Below, piece by piece: positions 33,523 to 40,642 of a stretch of DNA of 62,335 nucleotides (positions within the stretch are counted from its first letter, which is position 1; each line of letters starts with the position of its first letter). The stretch lies in IMG/VR virus record IMGVR_UViG_3300032770_000023, positions 1 to 62,335 of that record; one strand, given 5' to 3'. The position numbers were made by a program, and so were the translations under genes. The stretch comes from a virus. The notes under the pieces were generated by a model that worked only from the letters and a program-made list of their open reading frames with translations, was not told where the DNA came from and did no database searches.

Positions 33523-33730
33523 TCCCAACACCGTCGATTGCTCCAGTGAAGCGAGTGAAGTAAACATCAACTCCATTCACAGTGATTACGGTGTATAGCC
33601 CCAACTTTCTAACCTCTACCGTTGTATCGAGTGCGCGGGAGTGATAATCACACTCCCGCACAATCGCCGGAAATCCCGCCAAGTTTAAAAGCTTTCCAGC
33701 CCACAGTTTTATTTCGGACCAGCTCGCCAT
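33410..33730 (-). CDS. Unknown small protein overlapping the GIY-YIG gene
   Basis: 106 aa. ATG 33730 follows the stop of the transposase N-terminal gene (TAAATG) with GGGGA 6 nt upstream. The first 75 residues look natural (TVEVRKLGLYTVITVNGVDVYFTRFTG, beta strands). The last 30 are antisense to the GIY-YIG gene and Pro/Cys-rich, so the end may be an arrival scar. Confidence 0.55.
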   Translation of the reverse strand: MASWSEIKLWAGKLLNLAGFPAIVRECDYHSRALDTTVEVRKLGLYTVITVNGVDVYFTRFTGAIDGVGTSCQSSDYKENHATGCNNPDVVHEPLCPPPPIRNRIP

Positions 33731-34240
33731 TTATTCCCCGACCCTAAAACGGGGAATATTGGATGAAAACGTGCCCGAAGATGCTGCCTTGTCGTTTTGA
33801 GTGTCTAGATTCACGGTCTTTGTGTCAAGTGAATAATCATCTTTCAGTTTCTCCATGACAGCGGGAGTCGAGCACGCCTCACGCAGACGGTGAAGAACGA
33901 ACCATGCGGACTTTTGCGTGATGCCGATCTCCTTCGCCAATTGCAAACTGGAGATACCCTTGCGGGCAGTCACCAGCAAGTACATGGCGTAGAGCCACTT
34001 ATGCAACGGAATCTTGCTGCGCTCGAAAATGGTGCCAGTGCGGACAGTGAAGTCAAAGTTCCCACACGAGTTGCAGCGATAGAAGCCAACCCGCTTTCGA
34101 GTCGTGATACGCTCACTGCTCTTGCAGTTCGGGCAGACCACGCCGTTCGGCCAGAGCCGCGATTCGAGATAGAGCCGCGCGGCTTCCTCGTCCGGGAAGG
34201 CTTGAAACAACTGGAAAGTGCTGATGGTAGAGCGGGACAT
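33731..34240 (-). CDS. N-terminal half of an IS1595-type transposase (zinc ribbon plus HTH)
   Basis: 169 aa. CPNCKSSERITTRKRVGFYRCNSCG is the zinc ribbon; KGISSLQLAKEIGITQKSAWFVLHRLREA is the HTH that precedes the DDE domain in ISXO2-type transposases. After residue 130 the sequence departs from the family and no catalytic residue is present. It starts right after the stop of a zinc-ribbon gene (TAAATG) and its own stop abuts the next start, so it is kept as part of an operon. Possible DNA-binding or regulatory reuse. Confidence 0.75.
   Translation of the reverse strand: MSRSTISTFQLFQAFPDEEAARLYLESRLWPNGVVCPNCKSSERITTRKRVGFYRCNSCGNFDFTVRTGTIFERSKIPLHKWLYAMYLLVTARKGISSLQLAKEIGITQKSAWFVLHRLREACSTPAVMEKLKDDYSLDTKTVNLDTQNDKAASSGTFSSNIPRFRVGE
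33733..33757 (-). promoter_or_regulatory. Perfect 8-bp hairpin at gene end
   Basis: ATTCCCCG / CGGGGAAT around a 9-base loop. Read leftward it covers the last codons of the transposase N-terminal gene and the ribosome site of the next gene, so it may couple or block translation. Confidence 0.5.
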
Positions 34241-34402
34241 TTAGGCAGCCTCACATTCTGGACAGTATTCCTCGGTTTCGATTTCGATCAGCGGAACGTT
34301 GTGCTTGGGGCATCGGCCAGCGTCCAGCCGCTCACGGGCGATACGCTGCTCCTCTGCCCAGACAATCGCGGGAACGTTCGGGATGCCGATCTCTTTGTCC
34401 AT
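34241..34402 (-). CDS. 53-aa zinc-ribbon protein
   Basis: ATG 34402 with GGAGAA 6 nt upstream; TAA then directly ATG of the next gene. MDKEIGIPNVPAIVWAEEQR is followed by CPKHNVPL...EEYCPECEAA, a Cys/His zinc ribbon. Second gene of the island operon. Confidence 0.7.
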   Translation of the reverse strand: MDKEIGIPNVPAIVWAEEQRIARERLDAGRCPKHNVPLIEIETEEYCPECEAA

Positions 34403-34486
34403 AAATTCTCCGAATCAGCCGGGTTACGTACCGGCCCCGGCTGCCAACCGGACGCTCCTCAAGCGGGGAGTCCGCTGTGGTGGAGA

Positions 34487-34987
34487 TCACAGCAAAGTGA
34501 CAACGTTGATTCCATCCAGTTTCCCGGTCATAAACCGCGTTCCCAAGGTCTCGGGGAAGTCAGGGGAGATCATCCCTTCGCGCAAGGGAGCAATCAAGGG
34601 AAAGTGCAGACCTGTCGGACGGCGTCCACCCGGTGCGGGATTTCCGTCTGCATCGTGCGTATCAATGAAATGCTTGAGCAGAGCCGCTCCTGTGGTCGCA
34701 CAGAACAACCGCGAAGTTTCCACGTCCCGGCGAAGATTACAATTTGCAAGATCGTGCGCCAACTGCGCCCAAGCGCGAGGTGCCCGCTGTACCTTGCCAT
34801 CCCGCATCCACCAGCAACCGCGATTGCGCGTGGCGGTGGATACGCAGAATTCAATTCCGTCTATGGTGATAACCACAGCGCGGGACGTGCCATAGGAGGG
34901 GTCGTAGCCTTCTACGTAAGTGGCGGTTTCGTACTGCATCCCCCGCGTGAAGTCGTTTCGTTCGTGCTGTTCAACCGTGAATTTCAT
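34487..34987 (-). CDS. Unknown protein, first gene of the island operon
   Basis: 166 aa with GGAGAAAAGAG before ATG 34987 and a strong promoter at 35027-35055. The sequence has a beta N-terminus (YVEGYDPSYGTSRAVVITIDGIEFCVSTATRN) and a segment RAPRAWAQLAHDLANCNL. No motif recognised. Expression seems independent of phage operons. Confidence 0.72.
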   Translation of the reverse strand: MKFTVEQHERNDFTRGMQYETATYVEGYDPSYGTSRAVVITIDGIEFCVSTATRNRGCWWMRDGKVQRAPRAWAQLAHDLANCNLRRDVETSRLFCATTGAALLKHFIDTHDADGNPAPGGRRPTGLHFPLIAPLREGMISPDFPETLGTRFMTGKLDGINVVTLL

Positions 34988-35026
34988 CTCTTTTCTCCTG
35001 CGGCTGGCTGCCGCTTAACTGTGTTC

Positions 35027-35055
35027 ATAGTAGATGAGTCCCTTGATTTTGTCAA
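35027..35055 (-). promoter_or_regulatory. Strong sigma70 promoter of the island operon
   Basis: Leftward TTGACA (35050-35055), 17-nt spacer, TACTAT (35027-35032). The palindrome CTTGACAAAATCAAG covers the -35, a likely repressor site. Transcription would start about 33 nt before ATG 34987. A cargo (moron-like) promoter active outside the lytic cycle is a fair inference. Confidence 0.78.
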
Positions 35056-35142
35056 GAACTATATTCGCCGTGAAATGAAGGAGTTAGGGACTTATGTATA
35101 TAATTCCCCAAACTTACTACTGCTTTCAAAAAAAGTAAAGCA

Positions 35143-35334
35143 CTAATTTTCTATTTGAGTAGAAATTCTTTCGAGTTCCAGATCGAGATAGTGATCCGCG
35201 ATCCTGAACCTCTTTTCTTCCGAGCGACAGTGTTTGTCTCTGACGTGCAAAAGCAGAACGACGAAGTCATCGAAAGCCTCACCGCAAGCCTCGAATCCTT
35301 CGCCGCTCCGCTTTATCTCACAGATGTACTTCAT
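35143..35334 (-). CDS. Small Cys/His protein at island edge
   Basis: 63 aa from ATG 35334 (AGAAGG upstream; overlaps the previous stop). CEIKRSGEGFEACGEAFDDFVVLLLHVRDKHC resembles a degenerate C2H2-like finger. It ends ISTQIEN, made by hairpin copy 4, nearly identical to the end of the 117-aa gene on the other island edge. Confidence 0.65.
   Translation of the reverse strand: MKYICEIKRSGEGFEACGEAFDDFVVLLLHVRDKHCRSEEKRFRIADHYLDLELERISTQIEN
35148..35165 (-). promoter_or_regulatory. Start/stop-associated hairpin, copy 4
   Basis: TTTCTAT / GTAGAAA with loop TTGA and one G-T pair. It forms the last codons of the 35143-35334 gene. No start codon follows; the island begins here, so the partner gene may have been displaced. 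Confidence 0.7.
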
Positions 35335-35585
35335 GCCGCCTTCTGCTCTGCCTTCACTTCAACGAACTTGCAGCCGACCCATCCTTGTTCAGCATAGGCC
35401 GTTCGCGCTTCGTTCGAGAGCGAGAATCCATTCGATTTGCCGTGCTTGAACTTGTTGAACGTTTCCAACGGAACAGCATAGCCCTGATCGAGTTTGTCCA
35501 TCACGCGAACCGTGACGCATAGCGCAACAGGCATCTCGTTATCCTTGCCGAATTTCTTTGCGGCATCGAGACGAGATTCGCTCAC
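35331..35585 (-). CDS. Unknown protein
   Basis: 84 aa from GTG 35585. Natural-looking sequence (MPVALCVTVRVMDKLDQGYAVPLETFNKF). The same frame stays open upstream to about 35700 with plausible coding (FGKKHAVVLAERNRSGGADHRF) but without a standard start codon there. It may be the continuation of the overlapping gene by frameshift. Confidence 0.62.
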   Translation of the reverse strand: MSESRLDAAKKFGKDNEMPVALCVTVRVMDKLDQGYAVPLETFNKFKHGKSNGFSLSNEARTAYAEQGWVGCKFVEVKAEQKAA

Positions 35586-35889
35586 ATTGATTGACTCGAA
35601 GCGATGGTCTGCACCTCCACTGCGGTTGCGCTCCGCGAGTACGACGGCGTGCTTCTTGCCAAAAAGATTCGCGGTGTTCGCGTGCTTGTTTCGATAATTT
35701 CAATAGGCCATCATCGCGCCCGACTTCGCTTTGGATGCCAAGCGACAACCAATCTCGTTTCCTATCCTGCCATCTTCCGGTACGAGCATCGAGAATCGAG
35801 AACGGAGGCTCCGTGAACCTTTGACACATCTTTCCGCCCGGAAGTTTTTCGTCGACCGTATTGCCGAACAGATCAATCGTTTCATTCAT
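35539..35889 (-). CDS. Phage modification-associated protein, possible frame break
   Basis: 116 aa with AGGAG 8 nt before ATG 35889. The first 60 residues (FTEPPFSILDARTGRWQDRKRDWLSLGIQSEVGRDD) match a phage protein pattern usually found next to DNA methyltransferases. After GRDDGLL the composition changes to Arg/Ser/Cys, while the other frame codes natural sequence. A frameshift in the genome or the assembly is suspected. Confidence 0.65.
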   Translation of the reverse strand: MNETIDLFGNTVDEKLPGGKMCQRFTEPPFSILDARTGRWQDRKRDWLSLGIQSEVGRDDGLLKLSKQAREHRESFWQEARRRTRGAQPQWRCRPSLRVNQCERISSRCRKEIRQG

Positions 35890-35898
35890 TTCAATCTC

Positions 35899-36183
35899 CT
35901 ATTGCTGATGGTGTTCGATGCGATGACAACGTCCGCACTTGCCGCCTTCTACTTGCCCTTTGTTCGGCCCTACTACATCGTCTTTGAATCCACCGCCCAT
36001 TCCCCGACTCCCGCGATGCGCGATGTGAAACGAATTATCCCACTCAATCGGAGCAGCGAGTATCGTGTTGCGCCCACAAACGCAGCATCTTCCTTCTTGA
36101 GAGTTCCAGAGTTCATACCGAAACTGAGTGTAGGAACGCTTCGTCCGGATCGTTCGACCATCTTTTGTCACTTCGATTGGCAT
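35899..36183 (-). CDS. HNH endonuclease-like protein
   Basis: 94 aa from ATG 36183, overlapping the methyltransferase stop. CCVCGRNT, FHIAHRGSRGMGG and CGRCHRIEH give two Cys pairs around a His-based HNH core. Could be the nuclease partner of the adjacent methyltransferases or a homing enzyme. Weak ribosome site. Confidence 0.75.
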   Translation of the reverse strand: MPIEVTKDGRTIRTKRSYTQFRYELWNSQEGRCCVCGRNTILAAPIEWDNSFHIAHRGSRGMGGGFKDDVVGPNKGQVEGGKCGRCHRIEHHQQ

Positions 36184-36827
36184 ACAAATGAACCCGCGTA
36201 ATCCGCAACACAATTGGCGAGATAATCAGGTATCGTCGCCCATTCGCTGGTAAATTGCTTCCTTTGTTTGCTCTTTCCTCCACACTGCATAGCGTCGAAC
36301 TGTTTACGGTATCGCCGCTTTTCTTCGGTCGTCATGTTTTTTACTTTCGATCCATTCCCTATCGCTATGCCTTTTTTGATCCCTTGAGGCATCAACAGCG
36401 GTACGGCGTTGCCCCACAAATAAAACGGACCGCAATGATGAACCGCGTCTCCTAAGAATTGTTGAGCCGCTCTCACGTTCTCCATCACGAACGGCAGTCG
36501 GGCGTCAACGAACAATTGCTCTGCTTTACGAAACAGTTTGATTCCTAACTCAGGATGCGGCGGATTCGGATAAAAATTCTTCAGTTGAAATATTGAGAAG
36601 TTTTCGCACGGCGTCGAAGCGACTCCGAAATCGAACTTGCCAATCCCGAGTTCCTCGGCTAGTTGAGCGAGAGATTCGATAGAAAGCAAATCGCGCTTCA
36701 ACCACACGCACCCTTCGGGGATGAATCCAGGATCGACGAGTTCGATGCCGTAACATTTCCAGCCTCGTTCGGAGAACACCTGGCTCCATCCCCACTTACC
36801 GCTGCATATATCGATCAGATTAGGCAT
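36168..36827 (-). CDS. DNA cytosine methyltransferase-like protein
   Basis: 219 aa, short for the family. DICSGKWGWSQVF (motif I-like), STPCENFS with the catalytic PC (motif IV), and FVMENVR (motif VI) are the landmarks of C5 methyltransferases; a target recognition domain is minimal. The C-terminal IPDYLANCVADY resembles motif X. Could protect phage DNA against host restriction. Sits in a modification cluster. Confidence 0.78.
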   Translation of the reverse strand: MPNLIDICSGKWGWSQVFSERGWKCYGIELVDPGFIPEGCVWLKRDLLSIESLAQLAEELGIGKFDFGVASTPCENFSIFQLKNFYPNPPHPELGIKLFRKAEQLFVDARLPFVMENVRAAQQFLGDAVHHCGPFYLWGNAVPLLMPQGIKKGIAIGNGSKVKNMTTEEKRRYRKQFDAMQCGGKSKQRKQFTSEWATIPDYLANCVADYAGSFVCQSK

Positions 36828-37542
36828 TCACAGCTTCTTTCTGTTCTCTGTACTGCTTTGCTTCGATGAAATCGGCAGCATATTCCTGTTTAAAATGATA
36901 AAACACGGCATGCCAGAGTTTCGCTCTCAGCGTCCACGTTCTGTCGTTGTCCCGGACGAAGTTCAGATATATTCCGTCCTTCTCGACTTCCGCGATTAGC
37001 TCGATCACCTCTTGCGGCATGTCGGAATAATCGACGCGCTTCGTCTCGACTTTCGCTTCAGTTTCCTTCCCGAGTCTGATGTCGACCAAGTCTTTCACTT
37101 GAGCAACCCGCGACGTTTTCGCCTTCTCCGCGACCTCGCGCCACTGTTCCGATGGAAGTTGTGAAATCAGATTGCATTTCTTCGGCCCGAGTTCCTGAAC
37201 TTCAGATTCGGAGAGAGCGTTAGCGCCCATCGTCAACATGGCAGAATTGACGTGCTCGTAAAGACTCGCCTGACACATCGGACCTAATCTGAAGTGGGCA
37301 TACTCGCGCCACGACGCGAAGCATCCCCGATTGTCGCCGTTTCCCTCGGGATTCTTGATGAATTTCCAGAGCTTCTCGTCCCGCATGATGACGAGTTCGC
37401 GGCAGAGTCTCTGAAACGGTACTGCGCTCTCTCTGATTGCGTTCACTATGACTTCATCGTGTTCTTGCGCTCGTCGTTCCTTTTCGGGATACGACAGTTC
37501 ATCTTTTGGGATCATCTCGCCGATCGTTTTAGACCGCTTCAT
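36820..37542 (-). CDS. Unknown protein in the modification cluster
   Basis: 240 aa, basic and helical. RGCFASWREYAHFRLGPMCQASLYEHVNSAMLTMG looks like a helix-turn-helix or recognition region; the C-terminus (WHAVFYHFKQEYAADFIEAKQYREQ) is helical. Lies between the two methyltransferases and overlaps both. Function unknown; DNA binding is possible. Confidence 0.68.
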   Translation of the reverse strand: MKRSKTIGEMIPKDELSYPEKERRAQEHDEVIVNAIRESAVPFQRLCRELVIMRDEKLWKFIKNPEGNGDNRGCFASWREYAHFRLGPMCQASLYEHVNSAMLTMGANALSESEVQELGPKKCNLISQLPSEQWREVAEKAKTSRVAQVKDLVDIRLGKETEAKVETKRVDYSDMPQEVIELIAEVEKDGIYLNFVRDNDRTWTLRAKLWHAVFYHFKQEYAADFIEAKQYREQKEAVNA

Positions 37543-39733
37543 GCTTCGCCTCTGAGAACAAGTTTTTATTCGCCTCTCCAGCAGCTTTAAGATTCAGGCA
37601 CGCTTGAGAGAAATACGATTCCTTCAGTTCAACTCCGATGAATCTGCGATCCGCTTTTACTGCTTCATAGCCTTCCGATCCGATCCCTGCAAACGGCGAA
37701 AGCACGTAATCGTAGGGATTAGTCCACAGACGGATTGCACGCGCTATCACTTCGAGCTGCAACGGACAGATGTGCCGCTCGTCCTTTTCTTCCCGAGCCG
37801 ACTCGCGCTGCAAGGTATCCGAAGGGTTGATGTCCATCCATACGGGCGAGGCATATCGCTGCCACAATTGAACTGGAAATGATTCGTTCGTATGCGTTAC
37901 CCGTTGCGGATTCTCTCCCGGCTTGCGCATCGTGACGAGATAATCGGGAATTCCTTGACGCGACATGCAGGAATCTTTTTTCAGTTGCTTGTGAAGCAGA
38001 CCTAGTGCTTTCGTGCGCTGCATCGCAGTTACAGGGTCTTTCCAGATGACGACTTCTGAGTGATAGATGAACCCTACATCTTCAAACATCCGAATCAGAT
38101 CTCCACGGAAATCAGAGATGCCAATCACTCCGTCGCGCTCTTTACTCGTCGGAAGGTTCATGCAATGAAACGAAAGCAGTCGCCCCGGCATGAGCACGCG
38201 ATACAGTTCGTATGTCAGAAATTTGAAATGCTCGTAAAACTCCGCATGAGTTCGGCAGTTACCCATGTCTCGCTCGCTGGCTGAGTAGGTATACAGAGAA
38301 GCGAACGGAGGAGAGAAGATGCTGTAGTGGATATTGTTTGTCGGGAACTTGCGCAGCACTTCAACACAATCCCCGAGATGCATCGTCCACGCTTCGCCGG
38401 ATTCGACGCGGTATTCGTATTTCACTTTCTTGTGAACATTACCCTTGATCTCTGCTTGATTCAACTCGTGCATGTTGTTGACCATTTCTTCTGCCATGTG
38501 CTGCGCGTCGGCCTCCTTACGTTTGATGTTTTGCACAACTTCGCCCTCGGCTGTGCTCGTCACGATGTAGCAATCGACGGGCTTCTTCTGGCCGAATCGC
38601 CAGCATCTGCGAACAGCCTGATAGAACTGTTCGTAGGAATCAGAGAGTCCGAGGAATACGACGTTGTGACAGTTTTGCCAGTTGATCCCGAAGCCTGCAA
38701 TTGATGGCTTAGTCACTAGAACGCGAATATCGCCCTTCGAGAAATCAAGCACAGTCTTTTCTTTGAAGTCCGATGAATCCGATCCGCGAACCTCAACCGC
38801 GCCGGGGATACGTCTTGTTGCTGCTTCGCTTTCGTTGTTTAGATTGCACCAAATTAACCACTGCTCTTTAGGTCGAATAGCCACGATTGCCGCTACTTCA
38901 TCGGCTCTTTCTTCTGTGCTCGATGATCTCGCTTGCTGTCGCTCTTGCAGCGTCACCGCTGGCATCTGAAAGAGCATCCCCTCAGTACAAGTCTCCGATT
39001 GCACCTGACGTTCGTGAAACTTTAGAGCGGGAAGTTGAAACAGTTCGTCGTCGTAACCTAAATCGCTAGGTTTGCGCAACATTACAGCCCAAGAGCATAC
39101 CCATTTCCAGAATTCTTTCTCCGCGTGACCCTTTAATCTCCACTTCGAAGTATCTCCGCCGTCGTGAACGAAGAATGTCGAAAGCATCTCCGTGCGCGTG
39201 AGATTCCCTAAGAATTCGGAATGATTGCCGAGTTCCATAAAATCGTTCGGAGCCGGAGTTGCGGTACATGCCAGTTTGTACGGAGTGTCTTTAAATCGCT
39301 CGATGATGAGATTGCGAAACTTGCCTTCGAAGTGCTTCAGAATCGAGGATTCATCAAGAATGATTGCTTCATACTTTTCTGCGTCGAAGTGTTCCATCAT
39401 CTCGTAGTTTGTGATCGTAATCGCAGCATCGCGTTCCGGCTTGCGTTGATAGCAAACCTCTACATCGAACTTCTCGCCCTCTCTGCAAGTCTGAGGAGCT
39501 ACTGCTAGTGGTGCGAGGATGAGCGTTTTGACTCCGATTGCGTGCGCCCAATAAAGCTGCATCGGGGATTTTCCAAGCCCACAATCAGCGAATAGCGCGG
39601 CACGACCTTTACGGCACGCCCATTTCACGATGTCGCTTTGAAAGTCGAACAGTTTATCGCTTAGGCTCGTTACTTCCTTGCCCGACGCTACGTGAGTAAT
39701 GATCTTTGTTTTCAGGAACTCTTGATAGTTCAT
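37529..39733 (-). CDS. SF2 helicase - DNA methyltransferase fusion
   Basis: 734 aa. Residues 25-430 are an SF2 helicase: ADCGLGKSPMQLYW (Walker A), IILDESSIL (motif II), LACTATPAPNDF (motif III) and QAVRRCWRFGQKKPV (motif VI). Residues 450-715 are an amino-methyltransferase: FSPPF (motif IV, N4 type) and SPFAGIGSEGYEAVKADRRFIGVEL (motif I). The fusion suggests methylation coupled to DNA translocation or unwinding. Start ATG 39733 follows hairpin copy 5. Confidence 0.88.
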   Translation of the reverse strand: MNYQEFLKTKIITHVASGKEVTSLSDKLFDFQSDIVKWACRKGRAALFADCGLGKSPMQLYWAHAIGVKTLILAPLAVAPQTCREGEKFDVEVCYQRKPERDAAITITNYEMMEHFDAEKYEAIILDESSILKHFEGKFRNLIIERFKDTPYKLACTATPAPNDFMELGNHSEFLGNLTRTEMLSTFFVHDGGDTSKWRLKGHAEKEFWKWVCSWAVMLRKPSDLGYDDELFQLPALKFHERQVQSETCTEGMLFQMPAVTLQERQQARSSSTEERADEVAAIVAIRPKEQWLIWCNLNNESEAATRRIPGAVEVRGSDSSDFKEKTVLDFSKGDIRVLVTKPSIAGFGINWQNCHNVVFLGLSDSYEQFYQAVRRCWRFGQKKPVDCYIVTSTAEGEVVQNIKRKEADAQHMAEEMVNNMHELNQAEIKGNVHKKVKYEYRVESGEAWTMHLGDCVEVLRKFPTNNIHYSIFSPPFASLYTYSASERDMGNCRTHAEFYEHFKFLTYELYRVLMPGRLLSFHCMNLPTSKERDGVIGISDFRGDLIRMFEDVGFIYHSEVVIWKDPVTAMQRTKALGLLHKQLKKDSCMSRQGIPDYLVTMRKPGENPQRVTHTNESFPVQLWQRYASPVWMDINPSDTLQRESAREEKDERHICPLQLEVIARAIRLWTNPYDYVLSPFAGIGSEGYEAVKADRRFIGVELKESYFSQACLNLKAAGEANKNLFSEAKHEAV

Positions 39734-39857
39734 TTTTCTTCTCAGTAGAAACTTTCTCGCCTTTCGGATCGCACTTTCCTGAATGACCTCTCAACCGCAT
39801 ACAAGTTTTCTGCACGTAAGGGCTTACGTCTACTACGTTGTAGCAATAATGGTTCAT
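39654..39857 (-). CDS. Small Cys/His protein running into the next gene
   Basis: 67 aa from ATG 39857 (TGATG with the HAD stop). HYCYNVVDVSPYVQKTCMRLRGHSGKCDPKG is a C...C..H..C zinc pattern common in phages. At the hairpin it reads KVSTE then AAG where other genes have the TAG stop, so it extends 80 nt into the helicase-methyltransferase gene in another frame. Confidence 0.68.
   Translation of the reverse strand: MNHYCYNVVDVSPYVQKTCMRLRGHSGKCDPKGEKVSTEKKNELSRVPENKDHYSRSVGQGSNEPKR
39735..39751 (-). promoter_or_regulatory. Start/stop-associated hairpin, copy 5 (one mismatch)
   Basis: TTTCTTC / GTAGAAA: one arm base differs, which turns the usual TAG stop of the upstream gene into AAG. It ends one base before ATG 39733. 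Confidence 0.65.
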
Positions 39858-40306
39858 CAGAAACTTCCCGGCGCTACTTGATAGCATCTCAATCCGCGTC
39901 TTCGATACATTTCGACAACTTGATCACGATCTTCGAAAACTCCTTTAATGTCGAACAGTTCGTTCTGATTCATCAGGAAGTCGCTCAAGAGTTCGTCTTT
40001 CACGATGTAATCTGGACGATTGTCTCCTTGCTTTCTCATCACGAGATGATCGAAATAAATAGCCCATCGATCAAGCCATTCGACGGTCTCTGTCCACACT
40101 TCGTCGCTGCGTCCAGAGAGCAATATGATCATGTGTCCGTTCTGCTTCAAAAGCGACAGGAGATAAATCACGTCCCCGATTGGTTCGTCGTTTATGCATG
40201 ACTTGAAGAAAGCACTCCAGTCGCTCTTTCCGTTTTTCACGTGGTGCAAACGGTGTTCGAGATTAGCGATTGTTCCGTCGATGTCAAATATCCATGCTGT
40301 TTTCAT
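39857..40306 (-). CDS. HAD phosphatase, polynucleotide 3'-phosphatase-like
   Basis: 149 aa. FDIDGTIAN (motif I), LLSGRSDE (motif II), the Lys of VKDELL and FEDRDQVVEMYRRRGLRCYQVAPG match the phosphatase domain of T4-type polynucleotide kinase. No kinase domain. It could repair 3' phosphates left on nicked tRNA or DNA; with tRNA genes in the same genome, tRNA repair is possible but inferred. Confidence 0.85.
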   Translation of the reverse strand: MKTAWIFDIDGTIANLEHRLHHVKNGKSDWSAFFKSCINDEPIGDVIYLLSLLKQNGHMIILLSGRSDEVWTETVEWLDRWAIYFDHLVMRKQGDNRPDYIVKDELLSDFLMNQNELFDIKGVFEDRDQVVEMYRRRGLRCYQVAPGSF

Positions 40307-40551
40307 CGTTCAATTTCCCTCTGCAAATACCACGCAGCCTTTTTCAGGTCTTCCAAACGATCTCCCTTCCGACCTGCCCGAGAGATGTATTTGACTGCAT
40401 TGCCGAGATGAAATCCTAATCCCCACGCTTCGATGACCTTGATCGCTTCGTAGGGATTTTCTGCTCCGCCATAGTGAGCGGGATGGTTTATAGCTTCTGC
40501 CTTGTCCTTGGAAACAGCTACAGGCTTTCGTTTTACAAATCCCATTGTCAT
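40303..40551 (-). CDS. DUF3310 protein
   Basis: 82 aa from ATG 40551 (GGAG 2-3 nt upstream; a second ATG two codons on has better spacing). INHPAHYGG...PYEAIKVIEAWGLGFHLGNAVKYISRAGRKGDRLEDLKKAAWYL is the full DUF3310 signature, found in many phages as a small nucleotide-kinase-like or unknown protein. The last residues overlap the HAD start. Confidence 0.9.
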   Translation of the reverse strand: MTMGFVKRKPVAVSKDKAEAINHPAHYGGAENPYEAIKVIEAWGLGFHLGNAVKYISRAGRKGDRLEDLKKAAWYLQREIER

Positions 40552-40642
40552 GACTCCAGAGATAGTGTCCGCACAAAATGCACGTATTCAAACGAAACTT
40601 CGGTTCCCACTTCGTTATTCGAGACTTTACGCTGTGCTGCAT
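40310..40642 (-). CDS. Cys-rich ORF overlapping DUF3310
   Basis: 110 aa from ATG 40642, which overlaps the previous stop as other genes here do. The first 45 residues (CILCGHYLWSHDNGICKTKACSC) are a zinc pattern I know from small phage proteins. The rest runs through the DUF3310 gene in another frame with unnatural composition. The true product may be short, with the stop lost, or joined to DUF3310 by frameshift. Confidence 0.45.
   Translation of the reverse strand: MQHSVKSRITKWEPKFRLNTCILCGHYLWSHDNGICKTKACSCFQGQGRSYKPSRSLWRSRKSLRSDQGHRSVGIRISSRQCSQIHLSGRSEGRSFGRPEKGCVVFAEGN

Noticed and set aside
31339-35142. Integrase or attachment-site evidence for a prophage
   Set aside because: No tyrosine or serine recombinase motif was found in the island or elsewhere; the tRNA repeat alone is not enough.
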